Positions 1-12,952 of a stretch of 64,000 nucleotides of DNA are shown piece by piece. The DNA is from Plotosus lineatus (taxonomy: Eukaryota; Chordata; Actinopteri; Siluriformes; Plotosidae), in contig CM045750.1 of NCBI GenBank assembly GCA_024760905.1, forward strand, positions 14,274,419 to 14,338,418. The letters run 5' to 3'. The notes beneath the pieces are model-generated. The model was not told the DNA's origin. It was given only the letters and a program-made list of their open reading frames with translations, and did not search any database. Within the stretch, counting starts at the first letter, position 1. Every line of letters starts with the position of its first letter. The position numbers and the translations under genes are program-made.

Positions 1-1247
1 AAATAGAGACAAAATTAAACAGAAACTGGGTTTAAATTAATCAAGGAATCCGTTTACAGACTGAAAGTAAGTGTGCGCTAATAATACTCTTCTTTAGTTA
101 TTGTTCATTATAAGATCATGAGCATTGTACACAGTGTACTACATCTTACAGTAGTTCAGAAGGCTTTCTTTTACCGTACAGTACTGGCATCCTAATTACG
201 TTTTTTAACTTTATGAATTATAATATTTTCTGTGATGATTACTTTGCTGTATCACTAGATTGCAGGGTGGGGTAGCTGTTAACCATCTAACAATTTTGTG
301 TTTTCCAAACTTTACTTTTGATTCTGAAAATGTTCCTAGTGAATGTTAACAGAACGTTGGTTTTGTACAGTTTTCTCAATGTTTCGGGAACATTACTATA
401 TAACCATTAGATAACCTTCTGAGAACTAAGTCTTCTCACATATCGCTATCTTGACCGTATAATTATGAATGAGACAAAGATCACTGGATGCAGTTCAACT
501 TTTACTTTATTAACATATGAGACGATGTACATGGAACAATTGAGTGTTTGATCCAAACAGGCTGAAAGAACCAATCAGACCCAGGGCGGCCAACTCTTTC
601 TAATTTTCCAGAAGTCTCCCGTTTTTCACATCGATTTCTGTGATTCCGGTCTTGTATAAAAATCTACCATGTTTTATTTACCTTTTTTTTTTTTTTTGAT
701 TGTTCGCATTTTAGTTTGGGTGATAATTGAGCCACTTCCGTTCTCGCAAACGATGCACATGGAGCATTCCATTGCTCAAAAATGTCCAAATAAGGAATCT
801 GACCATTTTGTTTCTGAAAGTGACTCCACAGGAACATCGAATAGCACTAAACGTAAGAAAAAGAGGTACAGTATGTTCAAATCTTCAAGCAGTTGTATGG
901 CACTCGATGGAAGTGCATCAAACCTTCGTCCAGAGGACCCATTTTCGCACTTTTTGATATTTGTAATATTCACATCAGTATAAAATCTGGCAGCACTTAC
1001 AATATCAAAATGCACTTGAAAACGGCCAACATGTTAGCATGTTACGGGAACGTCAATCAAATAACAGCATTACCAGCATGTTTCAAACAGCTGAATCAGA
1101 AAGAGAAACAAGTATAATTTGTGCAGAAGCATATTCAGTATATTCGTTCCTTTATTTACTGGTTTAAACGGCAATTAAAAGTCAGAAATCACCATTCGAT
1201 GGTGTGTGTGTGTGTGTGTGGTAGTTTAAGAGTAATAGCAGGTATCT
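1..1247. other. No gene recognised; AT-rich flank
   Basis: Short overlapping frames at 669-1117 have no recognisable domain. A (GT)n run lies at 1202-1219. I see no convincing exon. Confidence 0.5.
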
Positions 1248-1255
1248 ATTTAAGG

Positions 1256-2414
1256 CAGGGGTCTCAAACTTGCAATAGTTTGTGTTCCTGGCCTTAATAT
1301 GAAAGTTTAATGTTAGTGTGGCCCACGAGTTTGCCATGTTTTCCCTTTTACAGTGTTGTGTGGAGCTGAATGAATCTACCAATCATGGTGGGGTACATGG
1401 CTCTCGTGGGCAGGATATCGGCTTGGCTTGATGTAAGCAGAGAAACAGTTCTCATTGCCTCACACAATGAACAGTACTTATATTTATATATGATGTAAAA
1501 GTAGTCAAAATCAATGACATCAATAATAGCACGGTTTCATTATTTCAGCTTCCTTTTCCTGTGACGACAGTACAGCGACTAACAGTCTGTGAGCAGTCTC
1601 CTTTTTTTTTTCATTTGACATCCAGGTACTTTCTACCATCTACAAATGCATGTCATCATGAAAGACACCAACATCAAGCAGGCACACCATTCAGTGGTGA
1701 GAAGGAGTTTAATGTCATTTTGAAGCTACAGGAAGAATTTGATCACAGATTTGCACACAGCCACGTTTCAAATTTTTTGGGGACCCTTTCTCGTTTGATG
1801 TGCAAGTTGACCGGCAGTGCAACTCTGAACTCAAAGCAAAGTTCAAGGAGGTGAGTGGAAAAGCAGACAAGCTTGGCTAATTTTTGAGAGAATTTACCCC
1901 CAGCTTCCCTGAGCTTTTCCAAATGTTCTAGCAGACCATGTGCCTTTTTGGGAGCACATTCTTGTGCGAAAAGCTTGCTTCCTCCCTCAAGCCAAATATG
2001 GCTCGGCTATGCGAGAGGAAACGCTGCCAGGTCTTTAGCAGCAAGGAGTAGCCAAGAGAAGCCATGTGCAGAAGAATAGTTCATGTTCTTCAATGTTCCA
2101 TTCATGTTCAGAAGGTTAAAGGACTGCTAACACAGACATTTGAATACAGCAGATATAGAAGACTGAAGAAAGCACATTTGCTGACTAGAGACATCTAATT
2201 ATGATTATTTTAATTTTTATTTTATTTCTTTTACTGATTTAGTTTTTAAATTAATTCTTAATTTGTGTATTTATTTTTCCATCTTATTTTGTGTTAAAAA
2301 ATAAAGGGATTTGAGAAGATTGGATTTTTAACAAAGCTGTTCTTCTGGGAGAACTTGATGTGGCCCAGACTCTGGCACCAGCGGCCCTCGTGTAAATTTA
2401 ATTTGAGACCCCTA
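1256..2414 (+). mobile_element. hAT-type DNA transposon relic, with TSD
   Basis: Ends match as an inverted repeat (CAGGGGTCTCAAACT on the left, its near-complement ending in TTTGAGACCCCTA on the right). The flanks carry an exact 8-bp duplication, ATTTAAGG, at 1248-1255 and 2415-2422, the length expected for hAT. Inside, around 1690-2200 on the plus strand, a broken frame reads FGSTFLCEKLASSLKPNMARL, similar to the hAT C-terminal dimerisation region. Stops and frameshifts make it dead. Confidence 0.8.
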
Positions 2415-3111
2415 ATTTAAGGTTAGGCTTTTATTCAGAAATATAAGTTCATATGGGGCCATTATGAGCTCCGAGCCTTCTTATTACTGTGTACGTTTTG
2501 TACATTTATAATGTTTATAAGATGAGATACAATTAAATTTTATTAAGTAATGATAAATGGTGAAAGAATAAAATCAATATTATATTTACAACTGCATTAT
2601 TGGTCTCTGGGTCTTTCTTTTCTTCATTATGAAAATTTTTGTAATAAAAATTAGCTTTAAAACTAAAAGAATAATTATCACAAAGTAAGAGAAATCTGAT
2701 TCCCCAAAAAAAAAATAAAAGAGCATGTAAATCTCAGTAAAAACTGCATTAGGAGTCCGTTCCCCGTTCTTCATCACCATCACCTTTCTCTCATTGCTCA
2801 GTTTCACTTCAAATGCAGTTTTAGTATTTTTTGACACTTTACAAATGTCACTGATAAACAAAATGAGTTTTGGGGCCAACATTGTCCCCTGGGCAATGCC
2901 ACAGACATTGTCCTAATAAAAGAGCACAATTCCCCCAAACTGCCTGCTGTTACTCAAATAATTCTTTATCCAGTGTAATTGCAACTCCTCTAATGCTGTA
3001 TCTGTCCAGATTCCTTACCAACATAGTGATTTTTTTTTCTCCATCAAATGCTTTTAAGATCAAGCGAGCCCAGTTGAATGCATGCATGTATGTATGTACA
3101 GTACATGTTTA

Positions 3112-3290
3112 CAGGGATCTCTCACTTGCCACGGTTAATGGGGACCCCCCCCCACCGATTTCCACAAAGTAGGATTGACCCCCTGACTGACGTATACGAA
3201 CATGTATGTGTATATAAGATCAATAAATACATTATGCATTATTTTTGAATGTTTAATTATTATAAGCATTCAGAGTTTAAAATAAACATT
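3112..3290 (-). mobile_element. Tigger-like MITE, first half (split by the RTE LINE)
   Basis: Starts with the family terminus CAGGGATCTCTCACTT and runs through the same internal order as the complete copy at 50524-50972, in reverse orientation. The sequence resumes at 6444 after the LINE insertion. Confidence 0.7.
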
Positions 3291-3300
3291 CAAAAAAAAA

Positions 3301-6300
3301 GTAATAGGAAATATAAAAATGCACCCATTGGGGGGGGTGCAAACCAGTGTCTCTCCCCCTTACGCCAGTCCCAAGCCCGGATAAATGCAGAGGGTTGTGT
3401 CAGGAAGGGCATCTGACGTAAAACCAATGCCAAACTTTATCGTGCAAATCACAAATATTACCTCCATACCGGATCAGTCGAGGCCTGGGTTAACAATGAC
3501 CACCATCAGTGCTGTTAACCAACAGGGTGCTAATGGAAATTGGACTACTGTTGATCAAAGAAGGAGAGGCAGGAGGCGTGACCGTAGGCAGAGAGAGAAG
3601 AAAACGCATGAGTCTAGGACTGAGAGTAGGGACTTTGAATGTTGGAACTATGCAAAGAAAAGGTAGAGAGCTGGCTGACATGATGCAGAGGAGGAAGGTG
3701 GACATACTGTGTGTTCAGGAGACCAGGTGGAAAGGTAGCAAAGCCAGAAGCTTAGGAGCAGGGTTTAAGCTGTTTTATCATGGTGTGGATGGGAAGAGAA
3801 GTGGAGTAGGAGTCATCTTGAAGGAGGGGTTTGTCAGGAATGTTCTAGAAGTGAAAAGTGTATCAGACAGAGTGATGAGTCTCAAGTTAGAAATTGAAGG
3901 CGTGATGGTCAATGTTGTTAGTGCTTATGCCCCATAGGCAGGATGTGAGCTAGAAGAGAAGGAGAGATTCTGGAGTGAGTTAGATGAAGTGATGCAGCGT
4001 ACCCCCAGAGGTGAAAAAGTGGTCATTGGGGCAGACTTCAATGGACATGTTGGCGCAGTCAACAGAGGGGACAAGGAAGTGATGGGCAGGTATGGTATCC
4101 AGGACAGATGTTGATCGATGTTGCAAAAAGGATGGAAATGGCTATGATGAATACTTTCTTCGAGAAGAAACAGGAGCATAAGGTGACTTATAAAAGCCGA
4201 GGTAGAAGCACACAGGTAGACTACATCTTGTGTAGACGATGCAGTTTGAAGGAAGTCAGTGACTGCAAAGTAGTAGTGGGTGAGAGTGTTACCAAACAGC
4301 ATTGGATGGTGGTGTGCAGGATGACGCTGATGGTGAGGAAGGTGAAGAAGGCAAAGGCAGAGCAGAAAACAAAGTGGTGGAAGCTGAAAAAGGAAGAGCG
4401 TCATGTTGTCTCCAAGGAGGAGTTGAAACAGTCCTTGGGTGGTCAGGAAGTGCTTCCAGATGACTGGACAACTACAGCTAAATGTGATCAGGGAGACAGG
4501 TAGGAGAGTACTTGATGTGTCCTCTGGAAGGGAAGTAGATAAGGAGACTTGGTGGTGGAATGAGGAAGTGCAGGAGTGTGCACAAAGGAAGAGGTTAGCT
4601 AAGAAGAAGTGGGACATTGAGAAAACCGAAGAGAGTAAACAGGAGTACAGGGAGACACAGTGTAAGGCAAAAGTAGCGGTGTCAAAGGCCAAACAGAGGG
4701 CATATGATGACTTGTATGATAGGTTGGACAGTAAGGAGGAAGAAAATGATCTATACAGGTTGATACAGAAGAGAGATAGAGATGGGAAGGACGTACAGCA
4801 AGTTAGATTGATAAAGGACAGAGAGGGAAATGTATTGACTGATGACAGAAGTGTGCTGGGAAGATGGAAAGAGTACATTGAAGAGCTGATGAATGAGGAA
4901 AATGAGTGAGAGAAAAAGAGTAGAAGAGGTGACTGTTGAGAACCAGGAAGTAGCAAAGACTAGTAAGGGTGAAGTGAGGAGGGCACTGAAGAGGATGAAG
5001 AATGGAAAGGCAGTTGGTCCTGATGATATACCTGTGGAGGTATGGAAGTGTCTAGGAGAGGTAGCAGTAGATTTTCTGACAGGAACATTCAACAAGGTCT
5101 TAGAGAGTGAGAGGATGCCAGAGGAATGGAGAAGCGTGCTGGTGCCCATTTTTAAGAACAAGGGAGACGTGCAGAGTTGTGGCAACTACAGAGGGATAAA
5201 GTTGATGAGCCATACGATGACGTTATGGGAAAGAATAGTGGAAGCTAGACAAGTGTGGAAGCTAGTAAGGGCAGAGGCCAGCATTTGTGAACAAGTTTGG
5301 TTTCATGCCAAGAAAGAGCACCACAGCACCACAGATGCAGTGTTTGCTTTGAGGATGTTAATAGAGAAGTACAGAGGTCAGAAGGAGCTGCATTGTGCCT
5401 TTGTGGATCTGGAGAAAGCATACAACAGGGTGCCAAGAGAAGAATTGTGGTATTGCATGAGGAAGTCTGGAGTGGCAGAGAAGTATGTTAGAGTGGTGCA
5501 GGACATGTATGAGAGATGTAAGACAGTGGTGAGGTGTGCTGTCAGAGTGACCGAAGAATTCAAGGTAGAGGTGGGACTGCATCAAGGGTCAGCTCTGAGC
5601 CCCTTCTTGTTTGCGATGGTAATGGACAGACTGACAGACGAGGTTAGACAAGAATCTCCATGGACTATGATGTTTGCAGATGACATTATGATCTTTAGTG
5701 AGCGCAGAGAACAAGTGGAGGGAAATCTAGAGGTAGAGGTATGCCCTGGAAAGGAGAGGAATGAAGATTAGCCTCAGTAAATCAGAATATGTGTGTTTGA
5801 ATGAGAAGGACCCAGGAGGAACGGTGATGTTACAGGGAGCAGAGCTCAAGAAGGTGGAGGATTTTAAGTACTTAAGCTCAACAATCCAGAGCAATGGAGA
5901 GTGTGGAGAAGAGGTGAAGAAGCGTGTGGAGGCAGATTGGAATGGTTGGAGAAGTGTCTGGTGTGATGTGTGATAGGAGAGTATCAGCAAGAATGAAAGG
6001 AAAAGTGTACAAGACAGTGATGAGGCCAGCGATGTTGTATGATTTAGAAACAGTGGCCCTGGGGAAAAGACAGTAGGCAGAGTTGGAGGTAGCAGAGATG
6101 AAAATGTTGAGGTTCTCTTTGAGAGTAACGAGGATGGATAGGATCAGGAATGAGTACATCAGAGGGACAGCCCATGTAAGATGTTTTGGAGACAAAGTCA
6201 GAGAGGCTAGAATGAGATAGGAGGGATAGTGAATATATTGGCAGTAAGATGCTGAGGTTGGAATTACCAGGCAGAAGGCCTAGAGGAAGACCAAAGAAGA

Positions 6301-6433
6301 GATTTATGGATGTGGTGAAGGAAGACATGAAGGTTGTTGGAGTAAGAGAAGATGATGCAGAGGACAGGGTGAGATGGAGGCAGATGATTTGCTGTGGCGA
6401 GCCCAGAAGGGAACAGCCCAAAGGAAAAGAAGA
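3301..6433 (+). mobile_element. RTE-type non-LTR retrotransposon (LINE), near full length, decayed
   Basis: An endonuclease part (3509-3937: GLRVGTLNVGTM, DILCVQETRWKG, ending VVSAYAP then a stop) is followed in other frames by a linker (4108-4909) and a reverse transcriptase (4893-5771) with GKAVGPDDIPVEVWKCLGE, LHQGSALSPFLFAMVMDRL and the catalytic box FADDIMIF. The C-terminal part near 6249-6437 reads LPGRRPRGRPKKRF. The order and motifs fit the RTE clade (BovB/Expander-like, annotated in many genomes as craniofacial development protein 2-like). At least one stop and several frameshifts kill it. AATAAACATT at 3281-3290 and again at 6434-6443 is the likely TSD. The 3' end is GAA-rich. Confidence 0.85.
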
Positions 6434-6443
6434 ATAAACATTA

Positions 6444-6708
6444 AAAAAATAATGCATAACATGTAAATAAAATAACACACATACAGATGCGCAGGACAAA
6501 AATATGCACCTCACATAAAAATTTAAGTATTTTTGATGGGGGGGTTTTGGTTGGGGTTTTTTTTTTGCATAATTGGCCTTGTTTTCTGGCATTTTCATTC
6601 ACTTTTCCCCCATTTTTTCTTAATTTCCTTATTTTTCGATAAATATTAAAAAAAAAACGCGATGCACTGAAGCTGCAGAAACTGAAGCACAAAGTAGTGA
6701 GGGATCAC
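6444..6708 (-). mobile_element. Tigger-like MITE, second half
   Basis: Continues the copy begun at 3112 and ends with GTGAGGGATCAC, a mutated version of the family terminus. Together with 3112-3290 it forms one element interrupted by the LINE. Confidence 0.65.
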
Positions 6709-6712
6709 CTTC

Positions 6713-6754
<42 letters not shown>

Positions 6755-7393
6755 CTCTATCCATCTCAATGGAATGCGTTTTCTCCTCCATTGTATCCAA
6801 CAATCTAAGTGAAGTTGGTAAGTTTTAGATCCATATTGACTGTCAGATTAAATCATGTTTATTATGTATTATGTAAATTAAATTTATCCAGAGGGTTATT
6901 AAATTTTTCGACTTTATCAAAAATGCTTGAAAAACTATAATGGTGAGATAAGTTTCAGAAAAATTTTCAGAAAAAATACCAGTTAAATACGTAGGTTAAT
7001 GGTTAAGAGTTCATCTCTTACCTTCTTTACTGTTGACATGTCAATGTCATACAATCTTTTGACTTTGCCATTACATTTAAAATACAAAATCATTTATTTC
7101 AGCCACCGGATTAAGAAACATTGTGTTCTGATTCCTGTCAACTAACTCATCATAGAGCATCCTAGCTGTACCAAGATCAGCATTTTCAACTGCCAGACCT
7201 GGATCCACCAGAAAAAAAAACCTATTAAAACCATCGATTTCATTATCCATATAGTATTCCGTCTTATTATTGACAATTTTGGGTAGCATAAATATATTGT
7301 AATTACAGTGTTGTGTTTTCCATATTCCATAAAAGTTATCTTTGTCATCAAGTTCTCTTATTGATGATGTCTATTCCGGTCTCAGGGTGCAGT
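6709..7393. other. Microsatellite and 3' flank/UTR of timm8a
   Basis: (CA)n(TA)n at 6719-6754, then AT-rich sequence. A 70-codon minus-strand frame at 7077-7289 matches nothing I recognise and probably lies in the timm8a 3' UTR. Confidence 0.4.
7093..7098 (-). promoter_or_regulatory. Candidate polyadenylation signal of timm8a
   Basis: AATAAA on the minus strand about 300 bases after the timm8a stop codon. This is position and hexamer only. If used, most of 7100-7393 is 3' UTR. Confidence 0.35.
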
Positions 7394-9799
7394 TTAGTCT
7401 GATATGGTCTCTGAGAAGGTGTCTCTTGTCTTCTGAGTTTGTTCAAGTCTGTTGAGAATGCACTGGCTTGTGTCAATAAAACGTTCAACACAATTTATAA
7501 AACACACTTCTGTCCTGGAGTCGAGCTTCGGACCAGGCTTGTCCATGCACTTCTCCTGTAGAGAAAGAAACAAAAATACAAGGATAAAACCCACAGTGAT
7601 CACATACACGTACAAACAAAACCCAATTTTCAGAAAAGTTGGAACATTCTTGAAATTCGAATTAAATGAAAACTGAAAGACTTTCAAATCACAAGCCAAA
7701 ATTTTATTCACAACCAAACAGATAATATAAATGCCTAAACTGAGAAATGTTTACAATTTTATGCACAAAATAAACTCAATTTGAATCCTGCTACAGGTCT
7801 CAAAATACTTGGCATAGGAGTATGTTTGCCATGGTGCACCATCTCCTCTTCTTCCAAAACACTGAAGATGTCTGGGTATCAAAATGGAGTTTCTGGAGTT
7901 GGAATTTGGTCTCATTCTTGCCTGAGATACGTTCAAGTACTGTCTAAAAGTGGTGCTCCGAAAATGTTTACATGTGCAAGATTGCAGAAACTTGCACATG
8001 TGACAAGAGAATACGTTTTAAAATAAGATGGGAGCAGCATACACAGTGATATATTTTTCTCATCATTTTATTCTTTAATGAGGTTGCTCGACAACAAAAT
8101 TGAGCTCCTTCATGGCTTTATGACATTTACAGCAGTATGGAGCTTTGGCTTATCCAGATCTGATCCAGAAGTATGGAGCCATGTTTGTCCCATGGCTATG
8201 CTATGAAAGCTAATTGCTTCAACACTAATAATAAACATTAATAATGGAATTGGAACAAGGTTTCCTCTCGCAGGCCAAAGACATGCACATTTGGATAACT
8301 GGCCATACAGGAGATCTGATGTAACACGTGTGCAATAGTGAGAGCCTTGTTCCTGGACTAAATATGCAGTTCATGTATACGCTCATGTAGTAAACATTTT
8401 CAAACACTCTCCCGGTCATCAGAAATTAACATAACATGTGTGCATATTGCAGCACCAGAAATTTTTGTGGTGGCATTATGTTTAGGTTTGGTACCTTCTC
8501 CAGATGTATGTTACACAACAAAAATCAACCACACATCATGACAGGAAAAGTGTATTAGTAATCGTCTAACAGCCATGCACGCGCTTTCCAGATGCAACCA
8601 GATAGAGACTGATTACAGAGATGTAGCAGAAACCCTGCATAGCAGTAGGTTAAAATCACAAAAATTAAGCATGAATAGTTTCATATTAAAAGTGATTACA
8701 TGACTTATTTATTTATACACACACACACACATGTACATACATACATACACATACATATATATACACATATATAGTGGTGGTCTAGCGGTATAGGGCGCTG
8801 GATCGCTGATCCAAAGGTTGGGGGTTCGAGTCTCACTCTCCACAAGGTTGTCACTGTCCCCCCCAGTGCAGCTAACTGGGTTATCAAATACAGGCCATGT
8901 CTCTCACTGTCTATGGTGTGAGGTTCATGTAAAAGAACCATTGCTGACTTTCGTAAAGAGTAGCTGCAAAGCCGTCAGCGTGTTTCTGTCCCTTGCTAAA
9001 GGGTTGTAACAGGAAGGGCATCCGACGTAAAAACCTCTGCCAAATCAAACTTATGAATCAGATGATTCGCTGTGGCGACGCCCGAGTAAAAGGGAAAAAG
9101 CCGAAAGGAAGACAGACATGTATGTGTGTATATATGGAGTATATGTATGTATACAGTTAGACCAATTATTTCTCGGGTAAGGGGTTCAAGTCATGATGAC
9201 ATCTGCATGTTGTCCCCATCCAGCATGTGCTGTAAAAATGGTCGTTTAAGCTAATTAAATAATTATAAAATTCATTTTCTGACCTGTAGTGTCACGCGGT
9301 CACCTCCACCCCCACGTACAAATTTCACCAACGTCATCTCAATCATTTGAAATGTTTTTGTAATCAGGATTTCATTCACTTGTTTTGTAACTCGGGTCGT
9401 GGGGATCTGTAACAGCCAGTTGTGCAGGTTTTCGGACCGTGGGAGGAAACTGGACTACATGGAGGAGCCTCAGTCATGATTTCTTAATTATTAACGTTTT
9501 ATGTCTTACACGTGTTACAGCACCAGCGCTCCCCCACATCCAAATCTCACCAAAGTGGCCTCACACGTTTGTAGGAAACGATTTTCATTTCTTACTGACC
9601 ATCACCAATAACTTTAAAATCATACAAGCCGAAATATTTGCTGCAGAAACGTTTGGCGGTGATGTTTCCTTGCTATAACTTCACTTACCCAACAGACTTC
9701 TGTCATTTGGTGTACCAGCTGCTGAAACCTTTGTTTTTGAGATTCAATTTCAATAAACTGCTGAAGTCGGGGATCAGTCCTCACACCTTCACTATCCAT
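7394..9799 (-). CDS. timm8a: timm8a: mitochondrial import inner membrane translocase subunit Tim8 A, 2 exons, complete
   Basis: Small Tim chaperone of the intermembrane space; the family works with Tim13 to escort hydrophobic precursors such as Tim23 to the inner membrane. Exon 1 is 9689-9799 (37 codons, starts [10 protein letters not shown]) and ends at a consensus GTAAGT donor. Exon 2 is 7394-7555 (53 codons plus TAA) after an AG acceptor. The junction is phase 0 and gives 90 residues, close to the family's usual 90-97. Both CX3C motifs that form the two disulphides are seen: CWEKC across the splice junction and CFINC in exon 2. [14 protein letters not shown] and [11 protein letters not shown] are near-diagnostic of Tim8 A/B. 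The 2.1 kb intron holds a full SINE and a DNA-transposon relic. Assignment to Tim8A rather than Tim8B rests on remembered similarity. Confidence 0.95.
7590..8010. mobile_element. DNA-transposon relic in the timm8a intron
   Basis: The stretch around TTCAGAAAAGTTGGAACATT and GAGTATGTTTGCCATGGTGC resembles a common fish non-autonomous DNA transposon by eye. Ends are not resolved, so limits are approximate. Confidence 0.35.
8773..9118 (+). mobile_element. tRNA-headed SINE, type A, full length
   Basis: The tRNA-like head has A-box-like TGGTCTAGCGGTATAGGG and B box GGTTCGAGTCT. The family body follows (TAACTGGGTTATCAAA, GAACCATTGCTGACTTTCGT), then an RTE-derived tail (AGGAAGGGCATCCGACGTAA, then GATGATTCGCTGTGGCGAC and CCGAAAGGAAGACAGAC). 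Inside the timm8a intron. Confidence 0.85.
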
Positions 9800-12720
9800 T
9801 AGATTAACGTGTGAATAATTTATAGATTTACTTCGTAGACGAGCACCTTAATGTTGTCTCGCTGTCCTTCACGCGCTCCCCAGCTCTTCTTCTAACATTT
9901 TTGGTGGTTGACAAACAGCTTTATGGTGCACTACTGCCATCTAGTGAATTGACGTGTGGCTAAGACTCGGTTTTATACTGGGTTACCCATTTCCGGTAGT
10001 TCAAACGCTTCTTCGAATTAAAATACCGATCGGATTCGACATCATTAAACATGATTAACATGTATAAACCCTAGATTTTTTTTTCTTTAATGTTGAATAA
10101 CACATTACAGTACATATTTACTGGTTTAATCTGTACAGTAATTAAAAGATGTCTCTGACGGGTACTGTCGTGTAACGTCACTTCCGCTTAGCATTGGTCC
10201 GCCGCCATATTTACTCGGTGAAAACAAATAACGCATCAGAATCGGACCGTGTCAACAAGCACCTCTTGCAGTGTCCAGAAACTTTTATTAACGCTGGTTT
10301 TAATTCCACTTTTAAAGGCCAGCAGTACATTCTCTTTATCACAGCACTTCCAGCTAGCCGGCTCACCTTCTGAGACCATGCGGGTTGAAAGGATTGTAAT
10401 TTTTTCCCCATGAATAATACATAGAATTAATATTGTGCATTGATATGTGTTGCTGTTTAACCCTGAGTCTCCTTTTGCAAGAAAGATTAACAATAGTTGC
10501 ATTATCTGCCATTAGATACAGCTAGCCAGCTGTTGGCTGTTCCACTGCCACCTAAAATTTACTCCAGACTCCAGGTCATGGCCTATGATGACACTGACAA
10601 AGAGCGGGGCCTCTGCTCTTGAACTTTAACCACTTCGAATTTAACAGGTGTATACAACATAATCTAATTCAAATCTTTATTATTTTCATTTGAATTTTAA
10701 AACTGTAACTTTCAGTAAATTGGAGCAACTGCATGTTCAGCTCCTCTTGGATGGGCTCATGATCAAGATGTCCAGGAGTTGGAATCCCATGGATTGGGGG
10801 ACAGCAGAAGCCACACCTCCCCTGACTTGGTGGACAGTAGGGTGGATCTTAATCATTTTTTTGTCATTCATCCCATCATGCCTTTGGGTGTCATCACTCA
10901 CAAACACAAATCACAGCCTCCTTAACATTGCAGCCATGTTTATTTGATCCTTACATGTATTTTTTTGTTTTTTTTTGTTGGTGGCCTTCTCTTGCTACAA
11001 ATGAAGACATGGCATTTTATTTCTCTAATACATTGAAAGTGGACTTGCAGGCTTGGGGCCCCAAGTGGTCTCAGGGGCCCTATGTCTGCATAGCTTGCAT
11101 GGTTCTGTATATTTGCTTAGTATATTAGTGACTAAAAACCAAAGGAATCCATGCAATGGTTTATCAGATAGGTGTGAAAGGTGAATATTGACAAATGAGT
11201 GTCTGTGTAGAAGAGCGAAGAGCAGTACTCTTCACACATAGTGAGATGTGCAGGGTGTACCCCACTTTTTCCAGAGTTGACTTGTATAGGATCCACCTTC
11301 CCCGGGAACCTAGTAGGATTAAGTGTTCATCAAATGAGTTAGTCAGAGATCGATTTTACTCATGTTTTTCTATAAAAATGAAATGAGATGTTTTTAATGG
11401 GTTTCTCTTTTTTGCTGCATTTATGTGATGACAAAAGCAGTTGGCCTACACACATTGTAATGAAGGATGATGGAAGAAACAGAAAACGTTACATAGTTAT
11501 ATAGTTTTTGATTCGTACCAGAGACCTAATGCAGGGTTATATTTTGTGTAGCTAAGCAGTAAATGTGTTTCTTAGATAAACAACCGATCAAAAATAAGTA
11601 GAACAGATTTATCACTAATATAATGACATCTTAAGTATCTACAGCACATTACTAGATTCCTGATATCTGTATTAATTCTGTGGAACCATGCAAGAACCAC
11701 ACAAGTGACAAAATGTTCATTTTCAAATTAAAAAAAGATGAGCTTTTTTTTTCTAAAATATCATTTCATTAAAAAAAACATCAAAACTTGGTAGATTATA
11801 TCTATTGATGAGATTGTGCAAAATCTATGTAAAATAGCATGTGTCCCATTCTGGAATTTTAATAGAAAATCTATAATGTCCCCAAGATTTTTTGTTTTTT
11901 TTTAAGAATACAACAATACTCCTGAAATTAAAAAAAAAAAATCCCTGCAATAACTCACACTGAACGCCATACTAAAATGCCCCTTACTTCCATATTTTCA
12001 GTGTTTATCGATGGCCAAAGCAATATAAGTACTGTATACCTTTCTCAATCTCCCTTCTAACATTCAACATTAACTTAAAAGACAAAGATCTTGCTGCGGA
12101 GTATGGCCTTTTTTATGGTACCGGCATTTTGAAATTGTGGGTTATAGGCTGCTTCTTGCATGAAAATTAACAAGTACCATTATGCTTTGAACTGCTAGAG
12201 ATGCCAATTGTCTTTTGAATGAACTAATACTGTTCTAACAATTTTATAGATTGAACTATGATGCCTAAGTTCTACGATAGTGCACTGGACTCAAATTTAT
12301 TGTTCAGATGGGTTATCTGGTTCGTGCATAGTGCCACAGAATCCAGGATAACTGAAACAGTTCAGTTCTGAAATATTAGAATTTTATTATTTTGAGGTGG
12401 GAAAATTCATAGCATTTCATATTTATAGTGGAAGCAGCCTTTAATGCATTAGGTACACATTTATTTATATTAATATGTTACCAAACCTATCAATGCTTTT
12501 TTTTTTTTTTTTTTTTTACAAATTTCATTATTAACTAAAATATTTGTAAAGCTGTGTAATCATATCGACATGCATTACACGGTCAGTTTACAATAATATT
12601 TTAGCCTTTTTTAAGTGTACAGGATCGTAATAATAAGGTGTGCACTGTTCAATATGTTGCAGTGTTAAATGTATCATATCTCAATTAATACCTGAAGTTA
12701 CTTATCATCATCATCATTAT
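9800..12720. other. timm8a upstream region and gene-free AT-rich stretch
   Basis: The first 400 bases hold the probable timm8a promoter; no TATA box is obvious. CGCCGCCATATTT near 10200 looks like a YY1-type site but is about 400 bases from the start codon. The rest is AT-rich with A and T runs, and no exon is recognised. Confidence 0.4.
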
Positions 12721-12724
12721 CATC

Positions 12725-12726
<2 letters not shown>

Positions 12727-12773
<47 letters not shown>
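12727..12773 (+). repeat. (TTA)n microsatellite
   Basis: Uninterrupted TTA triplets just left of an RTE 3' fragment. A matching (ATA)n run lies on its other side at 12913-12950. Confidence 0.9.
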
Positions 12774-12775
<2 letters not shown>

Positions 12776-12776
12776 A

Positions 12777-12911
12777 ATGTGGTGAAGGAGGACATGAAGG
12801 TCGTTGGTGTAAGAGAAGAAGATGCAAAGGATAGGGTGAGATGGAGGCAGATGATTCGCTGTTGCGACCCCTGAAGGGAAAAGCCGAAAGGAAAAGAAGA
12901 AGAAGAAGAAC
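12777..12911 (+). mobile_element. RTE LINE 3'-end fragment
   Basis: Matches the last part of the LINE at 6310-6433 (GTGGTGAAGGAGGACATGAA through GATGATTCGCTG and CCGAAAGG), ending in (GAA)n. 5' truncated, as is usual for LINE copies. Confidence 0.8.

Positions 12912-12950
<39 letters not shown>

Positions 12951-12952
<2 letters not shown>

Noticed and set aside
3925..5185. Long minus-strand frames (e.g. 343 codons at 3925-4956)
   Set aside because: Shadows of the purine-rich LINE coding strand; Ser/Leu-rich with no domain, while the plus strand shows endonuclease and RT motifs.
7077..7289. 70-codon minus-strand frame ending PVAEINDFVF, considered as an exon of a neighbouring gene
   Set aside because: No family recognised and no convincing acceptor/donor pair; it lies between the timm8a stop and a polyadenylation signal, so 3' UTR is simpler.
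8790..8860. tRNA gene at SINE heads such as this one
   Set aside because: A and B boxes are present, but the same sequence recurs in about fifteen SINE copies and does not form an independent tRNA.
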